A stretch of 64,000 bases of DNA from Isoetes taiwanensis (taxonomy: Eukaryota > Streptophyta > Lycopodiopsida > Isoetales > Isoetaceae), in the NCBI GenBank assembly GCA_021234155.1, contig JAJEKV010000050.1, forward strand, positions 4,364,488-4,428,487. Reading direction: 5' to 3'. This document shows positions 46,085 through 58,560 of this stretch, in pieces. Each line of letters opens with the position of its first letter. The first letter of the stretch is position 1. The notes beneath the pieces were generated by a model. That model had not been told where the DNA came from. It made no database searches and saw nothing but the letters and a program-made list of their open reading frames with translations. Made by a program: the position numbers and the translations under genes.

Positions 46085-47196
46085 TCGTTTACTGAGACCA
46101 ATCGGCCTATGGGATCTAGAAGGAGCGCAGCAAACTTATTACTGTTTCGGTTAAAAAACCCCCGCCCCGAAAGGCGAAAAAGGGCAGGGGAAAAGAGAAA
46201 GGGAAAGGAAAAAAAAAAGAGGAGGGGGGAAGGGAAGGGAAAAAAGGCACGATGAAAAGGGAAGATGGAAATGAAAAAAGGGATAGAGAAAAAGGGGAAG
46301 AGGGAAAGGGCATGGAAAGAGGAAAAAGGAAGGAAAAAAAACATGGAAAAAGAAAAAAGAAAACAAATGGAGGGGGAATGGACACAAGGAAAAGGGGTGG
46401 TGAAAGGAGGAAAAATGGCACATGAAAAAGGTGGGAAAAAGGGAACGGAAAAAAAGCATGGAAAAATGAAAAGGGAAAGAGGAAGCAGAAAGGAGAGGAA
46501 AAAAGGGTATGGGGAAAAGGGAAAGAGCGAGAAGCTGATGAAAATGGAAGGGAAAGAAAAAGAAAAAAGGAGGTGAAAATGGGAAAAGGGAAGTGAAAAG
46601 AGCATGAGGAAAAAGAGAGAGGGAAATAGGAAAAGATAAGGGGAAAAGGGCATGGGAAAAAGGAGAAGAGGTCAAGAGTGATGAAAGGGGAAAAAGAAAG
46701 GGAAGAGCATGGAAAAAGGGAAAAGAGGCGGGAAAAAAGAAAGAGGAAGTGGGTGGGAAAAGGAAGAAATTAAAAGAGGCACATGAAAAGGGTGCGGAAA
46801 AGGGAACAACAAAAGGGCAGGGAAAAAATGGAAAGGGAAGAGAAAATTTTCGTGAGAAAAAGGGGAAGGGGACATGGAAAGGAAGGTGAGGGGAGGGGAA
46901 AGGGGGTTAAAACAAGGAAAAAAGTAAAAAGGGAAGAAGAAAACGTGTAGGGAAAATGAGAAAAGAGGAAAAGAAGTGTGTAGGAAAATTAGGAAAAAAA
47001 GAAAAAGAGAAACGTGGGATAGAGTAAAAGGCAAAGGGAAGGGGAAACGATGTCTAATACATAAAAACCTCTTGTAGCCCAGTAATGCTAAGATTGGTTT
47101 CTATTATGTTAGATTTATGAAAAGGAGTCAGAGCTAAATAGGTTTTCATTTACACATTGCCAACTTATGCCCAGCAAAGCTGGGCACTATTACTAG
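46085..47196 (+). mobile_element. Non-autonomous Helitron, complete, with purine-only interior
   Basis: The 5' end is TC at 46085 after host A. It starts TCGTTTACTGAGACC then AATCGGCCTATGGGA, matching the Helitron at 30933. The 3' end is stem GCCCAGC/GCTGGGC (47169-47175 and 47179-47185) with loop AAA, then 11 nt ending CTAG at 47196, followed by host T. The stem differs from the other two elements by compensating changes, so pairing is conserved rather than sequence. The interior (about 46190-47045) is almost all A and G on the plus strand. No transposition protein is encoded. Confidence 0.78.
46190..47045. repeat. Polypurine low-complexity tract
   Basis: About 850 bp of GGAAAAAGGG-like sequence with very few pyrimidines on the plus strand. 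Minus-strand ORFs rich in Phe, Ser and Pro are composition artefacts. It is homologous in order to 61440-62500. Confidence 0.92.
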
Positions 47197-48230
47197 TACA
47201 TATATGACATCGAATAGTACATATTACTAGTACAAGCGACCCTATCGAACATTAATGATACATGATTTATTTCTATTTCTACCAAAACAATTTCAGCCCT
47301 CTCTGGCTTAAGTGGATACCCCTACTAGATTCGCACGTGTCAAATATGCATTATGCTATGTGTCGTGTCATAGGCCATCACATGTGTCATATGTCATATA
47401 TATATATGTCACATACAAATTATATGATTTAAATGACATATATACATATGTGTTATGCTATGTGGCATGTTTCATATGCTATATTTCATATATCATATAG
47501 GTCATTTTTAATTCATATGATTTGAATGTGATATGTGACATATGTATTATGCTATGTGGAATGTGTCATAAGCCATCTTGTACTTATGGCATATATAACA
47601 TATAAGGCCTAATTGAGGTGACACTTCTTTAACCAAATATGTCTTTTCTTAGAGCAGCCATAATGCACACCCTATTGTGATAAAAAAACAAAAAAAGGGG
47701 ATTGTAAGTGGTTGTTACAAGCAATCATTATTTGGCCATTACGTACAAGCCTTTATAAATAAAGAAAACTACAAACAAAGTACACAGGAGAGTAAGAACT
47801 CAGTGGAGAAAATGTTCACTTGAGCGAATACAACCCAGACAATACAAAGAAGAATTAAAAGCTCATGAGTAAGTGTGAATATGAAGGTAGTGCTCCCCTA
47901 TAGTAGCCAAATCTATTTAATGTATCTATGCTTACCACAATACAAATACTACTTTAATTATATTAAGTAAAATGTTCCTTTTTTTGGGGGGGGGAGGGAG
48001 GGAGAAGGAAAAGAAAGGGAATATTACATGCACACATTATGATCCATTTGCATTTCCATTGCACGGTATATAGTTTTTCCATCTGTTATATCTTTTGTAT
48101 TATGCATATAAATTTTTTTAAAAGATACATACATTACTTTATTCGGTAGAAAATAGGTTTATATGACTACTATATGCCATGGTGTGTGTATATACAACAT
48201 TGTGTCTTTTGTCTACAACTAAAATAATGA
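47105..48230 (+). repeat. Segmental duplication, copy 1 (partner 62850-64000)
   Basis: Starting at GATTTATGAAAAG the sequence aligns along its whole length with 62852-64000, with small indels (for example in the TATGTCATATA blocks and the T/G homopolymers near 47978 and 63728). It contains the Helitron 3' end, a ~105-bp degenerate triple repeat around ATTATGCTATGTGG.ATGT (47345-47600) and AT-rich DNA. The similarity crosses the Helitron boundary into flanking DNA, so it is a segmental copy and not a second transposition. Confidence 0.9.
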
Positions 48231-50319
48231 TGCAAGTAGCAAGTATAATCTCATTGTGTCTTCCCATATCTATTGAATGTGCACATTCTCACCATGACAT
48301 TAAAGATTGACTATCCCAATCCCACCATCGATAGCATGAGGAATATGAAGGTGGTCTATAAAGACTTTACACTCGGTGCAAAATAATCCTTCAACATTAC
48401 TTTGTGGAAGCTCCATGAGATTTTGAATCCACCAAGGCCATCGATTAGCAGGACTTGGCCATGCATGCCTGGGAGGCATTTTTTAACCTGCAAAAATAAA
48501 AGAGATAAATAAAGTTTAAAATTGAAAATCAAATGAAACATGCAGAGAAGAGAAAGCCAAACCGAAGATGCTGAAGGTGAAAACAGGCTTTGGTGAATGT
48601 GTTAAAGATGGTGGAGATTGGCTCCTATTTATAATGCTTGAAAGAGTCTGATTGATGACTGAAGATAACTGAAGAGATCGTCACGCCATGAGGATTGAAA
48701 TAGAAGGACCAAGATTTTATTCGATTCACGAGACTGTCATGGATGAGGATTGAGAATGAAAGTGGGAAGGTTTGTGTACTACTTTTGTCATAGTTAGTTT
48801 TTTATGTTAAAAGAGAAATTATGAAGCAGAGGTACAATCTGGCGAGGGTAAGATTATCTTATGCCCAATCTGGCGAGCATTGATAATGATCCGTGCTTTG
48901 CTCCTCCAGCATCTTAAGCTATGGCGCTCCAGAGATCGATTCCAAGGTGTAATATGGCCCCTTTTTGTTTGGTTTGTTTCTCAGATTGTGGGTTTTTAAT
49001 TATCTAAAGCAATAGGTTCCTAAAACCCATTCTTCCTATTTTGGTTCGATAATGGAAGCATGACATGTATGCTCGAATGAACCTGCTGGAAAGTTCTAGA
49101 AGTGACGAATGAATCTGGTGTTAAGAAGGAACTTCTAGATAGGCATAACAAGTGAAGCATAACACTTTCATTATTAAAGTACACAAAATTTGACTTCGAA
49201 CACGTGTTAGAATTTTTAGGTCAAGGGAAGTGAAGCATGACACTCATGAGAGCTACTAGCGCTAAAGTGGAGAAAATAACATGGGCGAATCTAGAAAACC
49301 AGAGGTTACTTAGAATAAGAATTTGACAAAGGTGGTCGATAGGTCCTATTATATGGTACATGTTGGATAACACATCACGAGAGTTTCTAGCCAATGTCTT
49401 AGTAGCTACTAACACTATTGAACTTCCAACACATGTTGGAAGATACGATGGGAGGCGGCTAAATGAAGCATGCTAAAATTAGAGACCAAAAGATTTTGTT
49501 ATAATTGGACTTCCAACATGCAATGACAGTTGCACTAGATGGAGGTATTATCACTAGCCCAATGCATATAAACCTCTATTTAACTTCCAACTCATATTGC
49601 TGGTATCGTCAATAACATTATCAACTCATATGTAATTCATACACTGATTCCATTCCCTGAGATTCTTTGATGCTCCAGTGCATGAACGCCAAGTGTCAAA
49701 AATTTTATTGAGTAACATTTTGCTATTTTCCTGATTAATATTTATTGAGGAGAAGCCACAGTTGTTCTTCACTTGTTCCTCCTAAGAGGCGATTGTTCTT
49801 CGAGGAGTATTTGGATGTGCGCTCTTATGTTTAGGCAGGTCGCTTCACTTGGTGAGTCTCTGCTTATCCGCTTAGATTTTATTCCTGTATTTGCATTTAT
49901 ACTTGTATTTCACTCTTTGGTTCAATAAAGTCTGACGTCCTTCAAAAAAACAAAAAAGAAAAGAAACCATTTTTAAAGTTCAATTTGTTAGATGACATCA
50001 TATTCGCCATGGTTTGAAGTGGAGTTCCTTTTCTCCGAGAGTCTGGAATATCTTGGTGAAGATATGAGCTTATATGCTTTAGACAAATATTTTACATTAC
50101 CAAGTTGTGATTATGAATTGGTACAATGTTCGATCTACTATAAGTGTCTTGCATCTCTTGACCTACTGCACAGTTTAGTTAAATTTATCTGTTTGTCTAT
50201 TTATCTTCATTGCTCCACCAAATAAAACGATAAATCTGTAATATACTTACTCACCAATTGATGAGTCCTTAATTATCACCATGATCTACTTTATTACTTA
50301 ACATTGATTGGCTAGTATC
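48231..50319. other. AT-rich intergenic DNA; one short unassigned ORF
   Basis: A 59-codon minus-strand frame at 48479-48300 (MPPRHAWPSPANRWPWW...) follows a pyrimidine-rich AG-type acceptor and is rich in Trp and Pro. I do not recognise it. I see nothing else of note. Confidence 0.4.
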
Positions 50320-50450
50320 ATCATCACTACCAAGGTTTTTCCCTTGAAAATCAACGCAGGGTTTTTTAATCCTAGTAGTAATGGTTGTATTAGCCCCATC
50401 GTCTGGGTCCCATGACTTCTTGGTCTTCATGGATGTTAAAAAAATTATTC
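50320..50450 (-). repeat. Dispersed ~150-bp repeat, copy B
   Basis: Reverse-oriented relative of 22915-23065: on the minus strand TTTTTTAACATCCATGAAGACC, then GTCATGGGACCCAGAC, ACTACTAGGATTAAAAAACCC, TTTTCAAGGGAAAAACC and GATGATACTAG, in the same order and spacing (each block cited separately). Confidence 0.75.
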
Positions 50451-51009
50451 AATTCTATTCTTTTGAGTATTTAGCTAGGTAAGATTACCGATAAAATAGA
50501 TAGATAGCATTTCATATCCATTGGAGACTATATGGATCTATAAACTGCCCATACCGCACTATTAAGTCTTTCACCCAACCAGTGCTTTGAAAATGGTCAA
50601 GATAGCACACTACAAAAGCCAGATTAATCCCACACTGGCCCGGTCCACATAAATACATGTTATCACACTTGCCCATGAAGCGGCATGGAACAATTGTGTC
50701 CATTTGCACTGGTGTACGCCATCTCAGGATTGAAACAAGGAGATGGATTGTGAGGAGCGTGAAAACAGGATATGTCATTATTGCCAAACCAGAGATTTGA
50801 AGATGAATTCCATACACTTTGGATTTGCCTAGCATTTTCAGCTGTCCGAGCACGATATGTTGACTTGATTACACCTAATCAGTCGCTACACAAACGCCTG
50901 CAGTAATTACACTATCTTATTATATCCAGGAGGTTGTCGACATGTGAGCTCAATTATGCCCTGCATCAACACATTGACATATACAAATATACAATTTATC
51001 AGGAAGCTC

Positions 51010-51125
51010 ATTATTGCTCTCCCTTGAAAATCCTTTGGGGCGGGGTTTTTTAACTTGGATAATAATGGGTCTGTTACACTCATTCTTGTATTTGGGTCCA
51101 ATAGTCTCGGTGCATGTTAAAATTC
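51010..51125 (-). repeat. Dispersed ~150-bp repeat, copy C (diverged)
   Basis: On the minus strand: TTTTAACATGCACCGAGAC, a CCCATTATTATCC segment, GTTAAAAAACCCCGCCCC and TTTTCAAGGGAGAGC. It is the same block order as copies A and B. A weaker relic of only the first part may lie at 52380-52430. Confidence 0.65.
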
Positions 51126-52858
51126 AATTCATGTAAAAAGTCATTACGGCAATAAAATACCATGTTGTTTACATTGATTAATTTGGGGCATAAAAAAAAT
51201 TAGATTTAAAACATGTAACAATTCCTTTAGCAATTAAACTATTACTGGTTCTAATGATTATTATAGGTATGCATGAAATGATCTAATAGACCACATCTAG
51301 TTTCAAGAAACCATTATAACATCGATAGACAACTTTGCTATTCATATCATAAACCACTATGAGTTTTTACAAACCATAATGGCATGTGGTTCTTTGCTAT
51401 CAAATACTTTCATGCATAAAAAGCCATATATCTCATGGTTTTTAGATGATTTACTAGTGGTTAAATATTTGGGCTCCTTGTTTGAGACAAGAGTCAAGAA
51501 TAAGAGTAGAAGCATGGACTGGAGTAGAGAAAAGGATGGATTTGGTGCGGAGCAGGGAACATGAATGACCTGGAATGCCAATTGGTCACAGACACGAAAG
51601 TCCCAAAACTACAGGCACATGATGACTGGAAATGAGGTTGAAGAAGATGCCATAACAAAGTCCTTCAACGTGGACTAGAGGGGGTGCAGTACATTCTGTA
51701 CCTGCACCCGAAGAGGCCATCAATCACTTCTATAATCGATGGGTGTTCAAGCTTCACAAGAGGGATTGCATGCTTCGAAACAAATGCACGATCCGTAAAA
51801 CAAACATTTGCTCCATGATCAAGCTCACTAAGGCCCTGACTGAAACACGTCGATGCCGAAGGAGTCTCGGCCATCCCCATCGAGAGACCCCCACTATGTG
51901 GAGCGGCTCTGAAGTTTCCCACTATTCGGATTGTTGGATCTCTTAGTAGCATCCTCCAGAATGTGACCAACTCCCCCACGGATTCAACTTTCCTTGACAA
52001 TACTTCTCTATAGAAGATAGAGGTCCCCCAAAAATGAATGATCCGCCTGCATAAGCACGGCGTAAAAGGTTCTATCTATCTATCTTAACTGAAAAAGAGT
52101 CATCCGACAATTTCATCATTTTTCAATGTATTTTTGAAATGCGAACAACTATATCGTAACTCGTTCATTTTTTGTGTTGGAAAATGAAAGGAAACGACAA
52201 AATCGATTGAACGTTGAATTTTTCGTAGTGCTAATTGCCATTGGCATGTCACGCTCGCGACTCTCCAGAGCTTAGAGCTATAAAAAAGCATGCCCATGGC
52301 AATTATTGCTTCCATAAACACACTATATTTCTATTATATCGGTGTAATGATCAATATCTCATGGCTATCTCCTCTCCTATGCCCTTTTTATTTGGGTCCC
52401 ATAGCCAATTAGGTCTTTGTGGATGATACAAACCCTATCTATGGTATGTAGCCAATGCTCAATCATGGCCATCAGTCTTTGAAACCTCTAGTACCTCTAC
52501 GTAAATATCATGCCCCACCAGATTTTGATATAAGGTAATGAGTATTTGCCATATTTTGTATAGATAAGAACCAACATTATCTGGCTGGAAAATCAAAGTG
52601 GAAAATAAAGATTTTAACCGGAAATTAAGGAGATTAAACCCCTATGTTTTCCGATGCCTGACATTGGCCGTTCATTTGCAGGATGATAATACTTTGGCCC
52701 AATGACATTGGCCGTTCATTTGTTTTTCCGGATGACAGTACTTTGGTCCGATGGCAGTAGTAGTAGTAGGGCAGGCAAGCGACCTTCAAAACTTTGGCTC
52801 GATGACAGTAGTATGTGGTTTTTGCTGGATGGAATGAATCAAGCCGTTGTTGTCTATG
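51126..52858. other. AT-rich intergenic DNA
   Basis: I see no supported gene. A short ATCT run lies at 52071-52084, and imperfect repeats of ATGACA.TA.TTTGGC..GATG.CA lie at 52684-52810. Confidence 0.45.
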
Positions 52859-53002
52859 GTGCAATATTGATCGGACAAACAAGGGCCGGCAAACAAGCAA
52901 GCTTCAAAACTTGTAAGAAGCTTTTTATCATTGTCTTTCGTGCAATATTGGTCTGACAAACAAGGGCGGGCAAGCAAGCAAGCTTCAATACTTGTAAGAA
53001 GC
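52859..53002. repeat. 63-bp tandem duplication
   Basis: GTGCAATATTG.TC.GACAAA ... CTTGTAAGAAGC occurs at 52859-52921 and 52940-53002 with a few substitutions (period 81 bp). Confidence 0.85.
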
Positions 53003-53817
53003 AGTGGTGTTAGGTACGTTTAGTACGGCACGGGTATTATACGTACTTAACATATTAATAACTTATGCATACCTCTCATTATAAAGGTACTTTAAATACA
53101 TTTTTTTGGAATTATAAAATACTTATTAAATACGTACTTTACTTCGAGTACGTTAAGTACTTCCTATAATTTTTCAGAACTATTATTTCTTGTATTGTAG
53201 TTGAAATAGTTGCAATAATAACTAGTATGAAGAACTTCAATTTTTAAATAATGAACCAGAATATATTACTCTAGAAAATTAAGCATTTCTCAAAGTTTTC
53301 AATCCAAAATATGTCTATTTAAGATTTATATCTCTTCATATTCTAGTTTGCAATCTACACTCATAGACAAATAAATTTAAGTAATTGTTGCTCATTTATT
53401 GCATCCGAAGCTATTAACCGATGGTGACCTCTGTATTTCTTTCTTGGCATGAATGCAGCCTACTGAAGTATTAAGGAGAAGGTCTGCCTCCTGCCATGAC
53501 AAAACAAGGAGAAAGGAGGGTCTGCATCTCCATCTCCATTTTGATTCGGCATCTAGGGTAAGAAGAAAGAGGAGGGAAATGCAGAGGTTTTGGGTTTTGA
53601 TTTGCAAGACGATTAGGTTTTTTTTTTTAACTACAATTCCATAAGTTCCCTAATGTCTAAATTCTCCTAATGTGTTTTTTTACTCCTATTCTATAATAAA
53701 TAATAATGCATTTTTCTTAATGTATAATTTTACCAATTCTATTGGTCTAATGTCATTTGGACACTATTTGTTTTAAGTACGTATTGTATGTATTGTAAGT
53801 ATTAGTATGTTAAGTAT
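53003..53817. other. AT-rich DNA with GTAC-rich segments, host of a LINE insertion
   Basis: The TACGTACTTAA/GTACGTTAAGTAC phrases at 53015-53165 and 53775-53815 are matched in style by TAGTACGTATAGTAC to the right of the LINE (60730-60745). I see no gene. Confidence 0.4.
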
Positions 53818-53834
53818 GATATTAATAAAAAAAG
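53818..53834. repeat. Probable target-site duplication of the third LINE, left copy
   Basis: GATATTAATAAAAAAAG matches GATATTAAAAAAACAAG at 60684-60700 in 15 of 17 positions. Confidence 0.6.
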
Positions 53835-56230
53835 CTTGCTACGGACATAATCTTTTAACTGAAGGGGGCGGATGGGGAGAGGTCTTGGCAGCGGGAGGGA
53901 GAACCCTTCTACCCTAAACCATGAGACTATTCACTATCATAATCCAAGGAGAGAGATTCTCTTGTGGATGGCTGGAAGGAGAGAGTGCATGGTTATGGGA
54001 GAGCTTGGTGTACAACAGATTTTTCCCAGAAGAATTGTTTACACCTATTTCTTCTGTGACTCCCCAATCTGAGGTTCTACTTCTTGAATCTTGGCTGGGG
54101 GAGTTTGTGGGAGACAGGAATGCAAGTGCAGCTGGCATCTTCCATACGCATTGTTAGGTGGTCGATAGCGAGAATAGTGGTGAGAGTATCTGATTAGGAA
54201 CAGATTGATTGCAGATTTTAGGAAATATTAAAAAATGGAAAAAAAAGGACAAGATTCGTTGGGAACAGTGGGTGGGGGGCGGGTGCAGGAATGTACAACA
54301 GTTGGGGCGGAATGGAATTGGTATTGGGAAATGTACGGTTCTGAAAAGGGTCGTGATTTGGGAGGAAAAGAGATAATAGGGGCCGGAAGGAAATAATGGC
54401 GGGACTCTGAGTTCACGAATACCATCAGGTACCCTAAAGCGTGAAAGGTCATAGCCAAATTACGGAGATAGTGGGTCACCTTGCGGCGATTGAAAAGGGT
54501 GAAAAGGTGAAGGAATTTGTTGCTTTTGGGGATTTCCTTACCTCTCTGCGGAGATATGGTGAACACTAGAAGATCTTGAGGAGTGGGGACCTTCTTGCCA
54601 GGAAGGAAGCGATGGATCAAATCTTGGACTATCTTGGCGAATCAAGTGGGGGAAGAAGCGCGAAAGGGACCTTGCGAGACAAAGAACGGCGTTTGTGGGT
54701 AAGCCTCTTGAAATGCGGTATGAAAATAAAGCTTAAATTTTTGAAATCTCGAGGTCTTATTGGTTGCATTCGTCATGAGGGGTAAGGCTTCAATTTTTAA
54801 AAAGGGAATTAGAGAACCGGAGCAGGGGTCGATTATCGTAGAATATCTATTGGATTGACTTTCCTTTTTTATGGTAGAATGTGGTCCGCGATCAAGCAGT
54901 CAACATTCTTCTCAAAGCAGGGGTACTATTTCCAAAGCCAACACTCAAGTTTTCTTCGAAATGGTACCCATCCTTTGATCCCCAAAGCTTCTCGAACTAT
55001 TCCACCCGGCTTGGACTTATTTACAAGGATTAAACCCTGTATTGGAATGGAGTCTCTTGCTCACTCGTTTCAGAATCTGAGGAATATCATAAATCTGGGA
55101 AATCTCCCAAGACAAAGCCCCAAAAGTATGGGCACAAATCGATATTCGAAGCCAATCCACGAAGAAATAAAATTTATGGATTACTTTGGTAAACCTAAAT
55201 CCTTGAAACGAGTATGGCGGGGTTTGCCTGCCATGCGACGGCACGTGGTATTAGACTTCATGGGGAAAATTTGCAAAGGGGAAGGGAGATTAAGACCGGT
55301 CTCAAGTGGAGGCTTAATCGGGGAGAAAAGAAGGAGGAGGACCGGATTACACCAAATAAAGGAAGGTTAGAAAGACAAAGGCGCAAGTAAAATGGTAGTG
55401 AAAAAGAAAAGAAAGAAACAGAGAATCGAGAGAAGAAAAAGAGAAAGAGAAGGCTAAAGCAGAGTATGGAAGGAGTGTGGAAAGGAAGACAAAGAGTGAA
55501 TGGAAAAAGAAAAGTTCAATTCATGGAGGAATCTTCCAAAGTTAAGGTCCTAAATAATCCCGAGTCTAAGGGGAAAGGCATCATGGAGAACTCTCTTGAA
55601 AGAAAGCAGATCCATGTCTTTGTCAATGGAGAGAACCTCAAAGTGTTGGGGATGATTACTCCTCTTGGAGGAATCATTTGGTTATAAAGAAAAAGGGCAG
55701 CCAAGCTCACCAAAATCTAGTGTTAACTCCCCTCTACTGTTGTGGAGCTTTTCCCCAAAGAGCGGGGAGCATTCAAAGGTTTGAGAACAAGTGCCTTCCC
55801 GCGGATATGCCTAAACACCATTCGATCATGATGGAGTCTTACACGAAAATACAAAATACGGATGTAGATCTAAGCATATCACGAGGACACACGCAAAGTG
55901 TTCTAAGCCAAGAGGTTACAACTCGGAGGCCAAGGAATTGGTCTTTGAACACATTAGTAGACCTCTAAGTCCGGTGGCCAAGAATTGGGAACTCATCCCC
56001 AAATGCTTGTAACTCCGGTAGGCGGGGAACTAATTGTGAACAAACCAATAGACTTGTAAGTCTGTTGGGCAAGAGTTGTCTGAGGACACCCTTGTGGCTG
56101 AAAAAAGATATCTTCAAAACTCAATTTGCACAATTAAAGAATTGAAAGACAATTCTTCCATCTTGCATGGAAAGTTTTGGGAGGGTGAAAGAGGACAGTG
56201 AGGGCGAAAATGGGGGAATCAAAAGAACTA
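53835..56230 (+). pseudogene. LINE ORF1 region (decayed)
   Basis: The position between the 5' end and the endonuclease implies ORF1. Open pieces include SLVYNRFFPEELFTPISSV at 54000-54060, a 171-codon frame at 54855-55370 ending in basic residues (GEKRRRRTGLHQIKEG) and 55466-55687 with KVLNNPESKGKGIM. None matches a domain I can name. The call rests mainly on context. Confidence 0.4.
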
Positions 56231-56322
56231 ACCTTTGTCACCCCTACGCCCCTGACACAAAAGAAGGCAGAGAAGAAGGTCTATACCCCTAGGGATAATG
56301 GGCTGTAACGGGAGTTCAAAGC

Positions 56323-57280
56323 CCAATGAAGATTGTGTCACGGAATTTAAGAGGGATTAAGGGCCCCTAAAGAGGAAAAGGGCTCTCATTGCTTTGAAGG
56401 AATTAAAAGGCGGACATAATCTTCTTTGCAAGAGCATAGATTACACTGTCTTTGAGGCATCAAATCTAGGCACGTGGATCTTCCCAATGGGGACTCGAGT
56501 ATGGGCCCAGTGAGATGGCACAAAAGGGGGTATCTGTATTGCACGGAATGGATATAAAAAGGTAAACTCTTATGTGCACCCTTCAGGCCCGGATGGCGGG
56601 TGGTTTTCTTGGAGGTAGAAGCGGGGAAAGGGTGGGCATTATCAATGTCTATGCTTCCACTTCCCGGAAGAGAGGGAGGTACAATGGAAAAATATGGCAG
56701 AGTGGGCTGCGAGGGGCCGAGAATACAAATAATTGGATTCTCAGTGGGGATTTCAATAACACTCCCTCATGGGAGCAGAAAGCAGGGAAAAAACTCAACA
56801 TGTCAAAAGGAGAGAGAACACAATGGGATAAGTTGGCTCATAACTTTGTATACCATGCTCCCTCTTCATCTAATGCATACTCTTGGTGTAACAAAAGACA
56901 AAGGGAATGGCAGGGGTATATTGCCTCTGGATAGGTTCTATACCAATATATCTACCCTAGATGGATGGGATACTTTGATTATTGAAAATGACTGTAGTAA
57001 CTCAATATCTGATCACTATCCACAAGTTCTGGACACAGGTATCCTGCCACAGAATAGACATGCTGATACATCATTCAAGCTTAATGTTAGTTTGTTGAAT
57101 AATAAGACCTTTTGTGAAGATTTTGCAAGGTTTTATGCCACTCTAGAGAGGGTCAATGCTAGTGGCTCAATGAAAGAATTCATTAGGAAATGTAAGCAGA
57201 TCAAAAATTGGGTTAAGCAATGGGGTAGGGAATGGAACAAGAAGAAGAAAGCAGGGAAAAGATGGAAGTGTATTTGGAAA
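56323..57280 (+). pseudogene. LINE ORF2: endonuclease domain (broken)
   Basis: The start MKIVSRNLRGIKGP at 56323 (usual form: V-SWN-RGI) is followed by an early stop. Frame 56572-56934 gives VGIINVYASTSRKRG and NNWILSGDFNNTPSWEQKAG, the GDFN active-site motif. Frame 56600-57283 then gives LDRFYTNISTLDGWDTL and SNSISDHYPQ, the SDH motif that ends the domain. Two or more frame changes are required. Confidence 0.85.
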
Positions 57281-57323
57281 TGAGGGATATCGGGACCGGA
57301 GACTCTTCCTGGACAAAGCTAAT

Positions 57324-58560
57324 GTGTCACTGCAGCAGAGAGAAGAACTCTTGGAAAGGAAAGTAAAGCTAATTGAAGAGCATGAAGCTAAAAGTTTGGC
57401 AGTCAAGAGTAGAAGTCTGTATGTCAACCAAATGGATGACTGTAGCTCAAAATTCTTCTATAGAGCAGCCAAGAGCGAGGATCATGAACAATGGAATAGT
57501 CTCATTACATGATGAAAATCGGGGTGAACTTTCAAACAAGAGGACATTCAGAATTATTCTTCGACAAATACAAGGAACTATTTGCGACCACTGTCTGGAT
57601 AATGAAAAAATGATGGAGTTCTTTGACTACCTTGGCCCTAAAGATACACATATTGAAGATCGGCATTTGCTAGCCACTCCAATGGAGACATAGATTCTTG
57701 CAACTATCGGAAGTATGGCTCATGGGAAAAGCGGTCCTGATGGACTGCCACGAGAATTTTATGAAGATTTTTGGAGCATTATGGATAAAGACATTATTAC
57801 ATTTATCCAAGGCTGTTTTGGCGGCGAGGAATCTACACCCGACAATAAATGAGGTTTAATTGCTGCTGGTGCCAAAAGTGGATAAGCCCCTCTACATTTT
57901 TTGGATTGGAGGCCAATATCCCTCACAAATGTATCATACAAGATCTTGGCAAAATTTTTGCCAATAGAATCAAGAAAATTCTACAAGAAAAATTAACAGT
58001 TCGGGGATTTCTCGTACTGGCGAAGCATCTTGGATAACTTCATAGGGGGCATATGAGGGTTTACTTTGGAATGGGGTTACCAACCAAGGATGTGTCTTGC
58101 TCAAATTGGACTTGGGAGAGCCTATGATACCATCAATTGGAACTTTCTATCTGAGCCATGGAGCAGTTAGGATTTTTGGATCAAGTGATTGCAAAAATTC
58201 TTTGGTTTCAATGCTACGAGGATGCTCTGCGATCATAGTTAATGGTACCCCATCCTCCTTCTTTGAATGTAAGAGAGGGAGAGACGGGGATGCCCTCGGC
58301 TCCCTATCACGTTTCCTCATTGTGGCTGAAATGGTTACAAGGATCATCATCAAGGCTGCAACAAGCAGGATAGAATCTGTAGTCTCAAGTTCCACTGAAT
58401 CAAGCCCGACACCTTGTCGGTTATGCAATATCTTGATGACACGTTTGTGTTCTTAAAGAGAAGGGAGCGATATCAAAAACTTCTTGGAGGCAATGGATCT
58501 CTTTGGAAAAGCATACGGGGTGGTGTTAAATAGAGAAAAGTGTGCAATCATTACGGATTG
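57324..58560 (+). pseudogene. LINE ORF2: reverse transcriptase (broken)
   Basis: 57324-57512 is the linker (NQMDDCSSKFFYRAAKS). The RT follows in shifting frames: GKSGPDGLPREFYEDFW near 57730, WRPISLTNVSYKILAKIFA near 57905, LKLDLGRAYDTINWNF near 58100 and MQYLDDTFVFLKR with the catalytic YLDD at 58429-58440. A stop or frame change occurs roughly every 150-250 bp. Confidence 0.85.

Noticed and set aside
45955-46675. Long minus-strand ORFs (up to 232 codons) rich in Phe, Ser, Pro and Leu
   Set aside because: They lie across the polypurine tract. Open frames in every phase follow from the absence of T on the plus strand, and no domain is visible.
54228-54620. 130-codon minus-strand ORF
   Set aside because: Opposite to the orientation of the enclosing LINE, Ser/Pro/Phe-rich, no domain; probably an antisense shadow.
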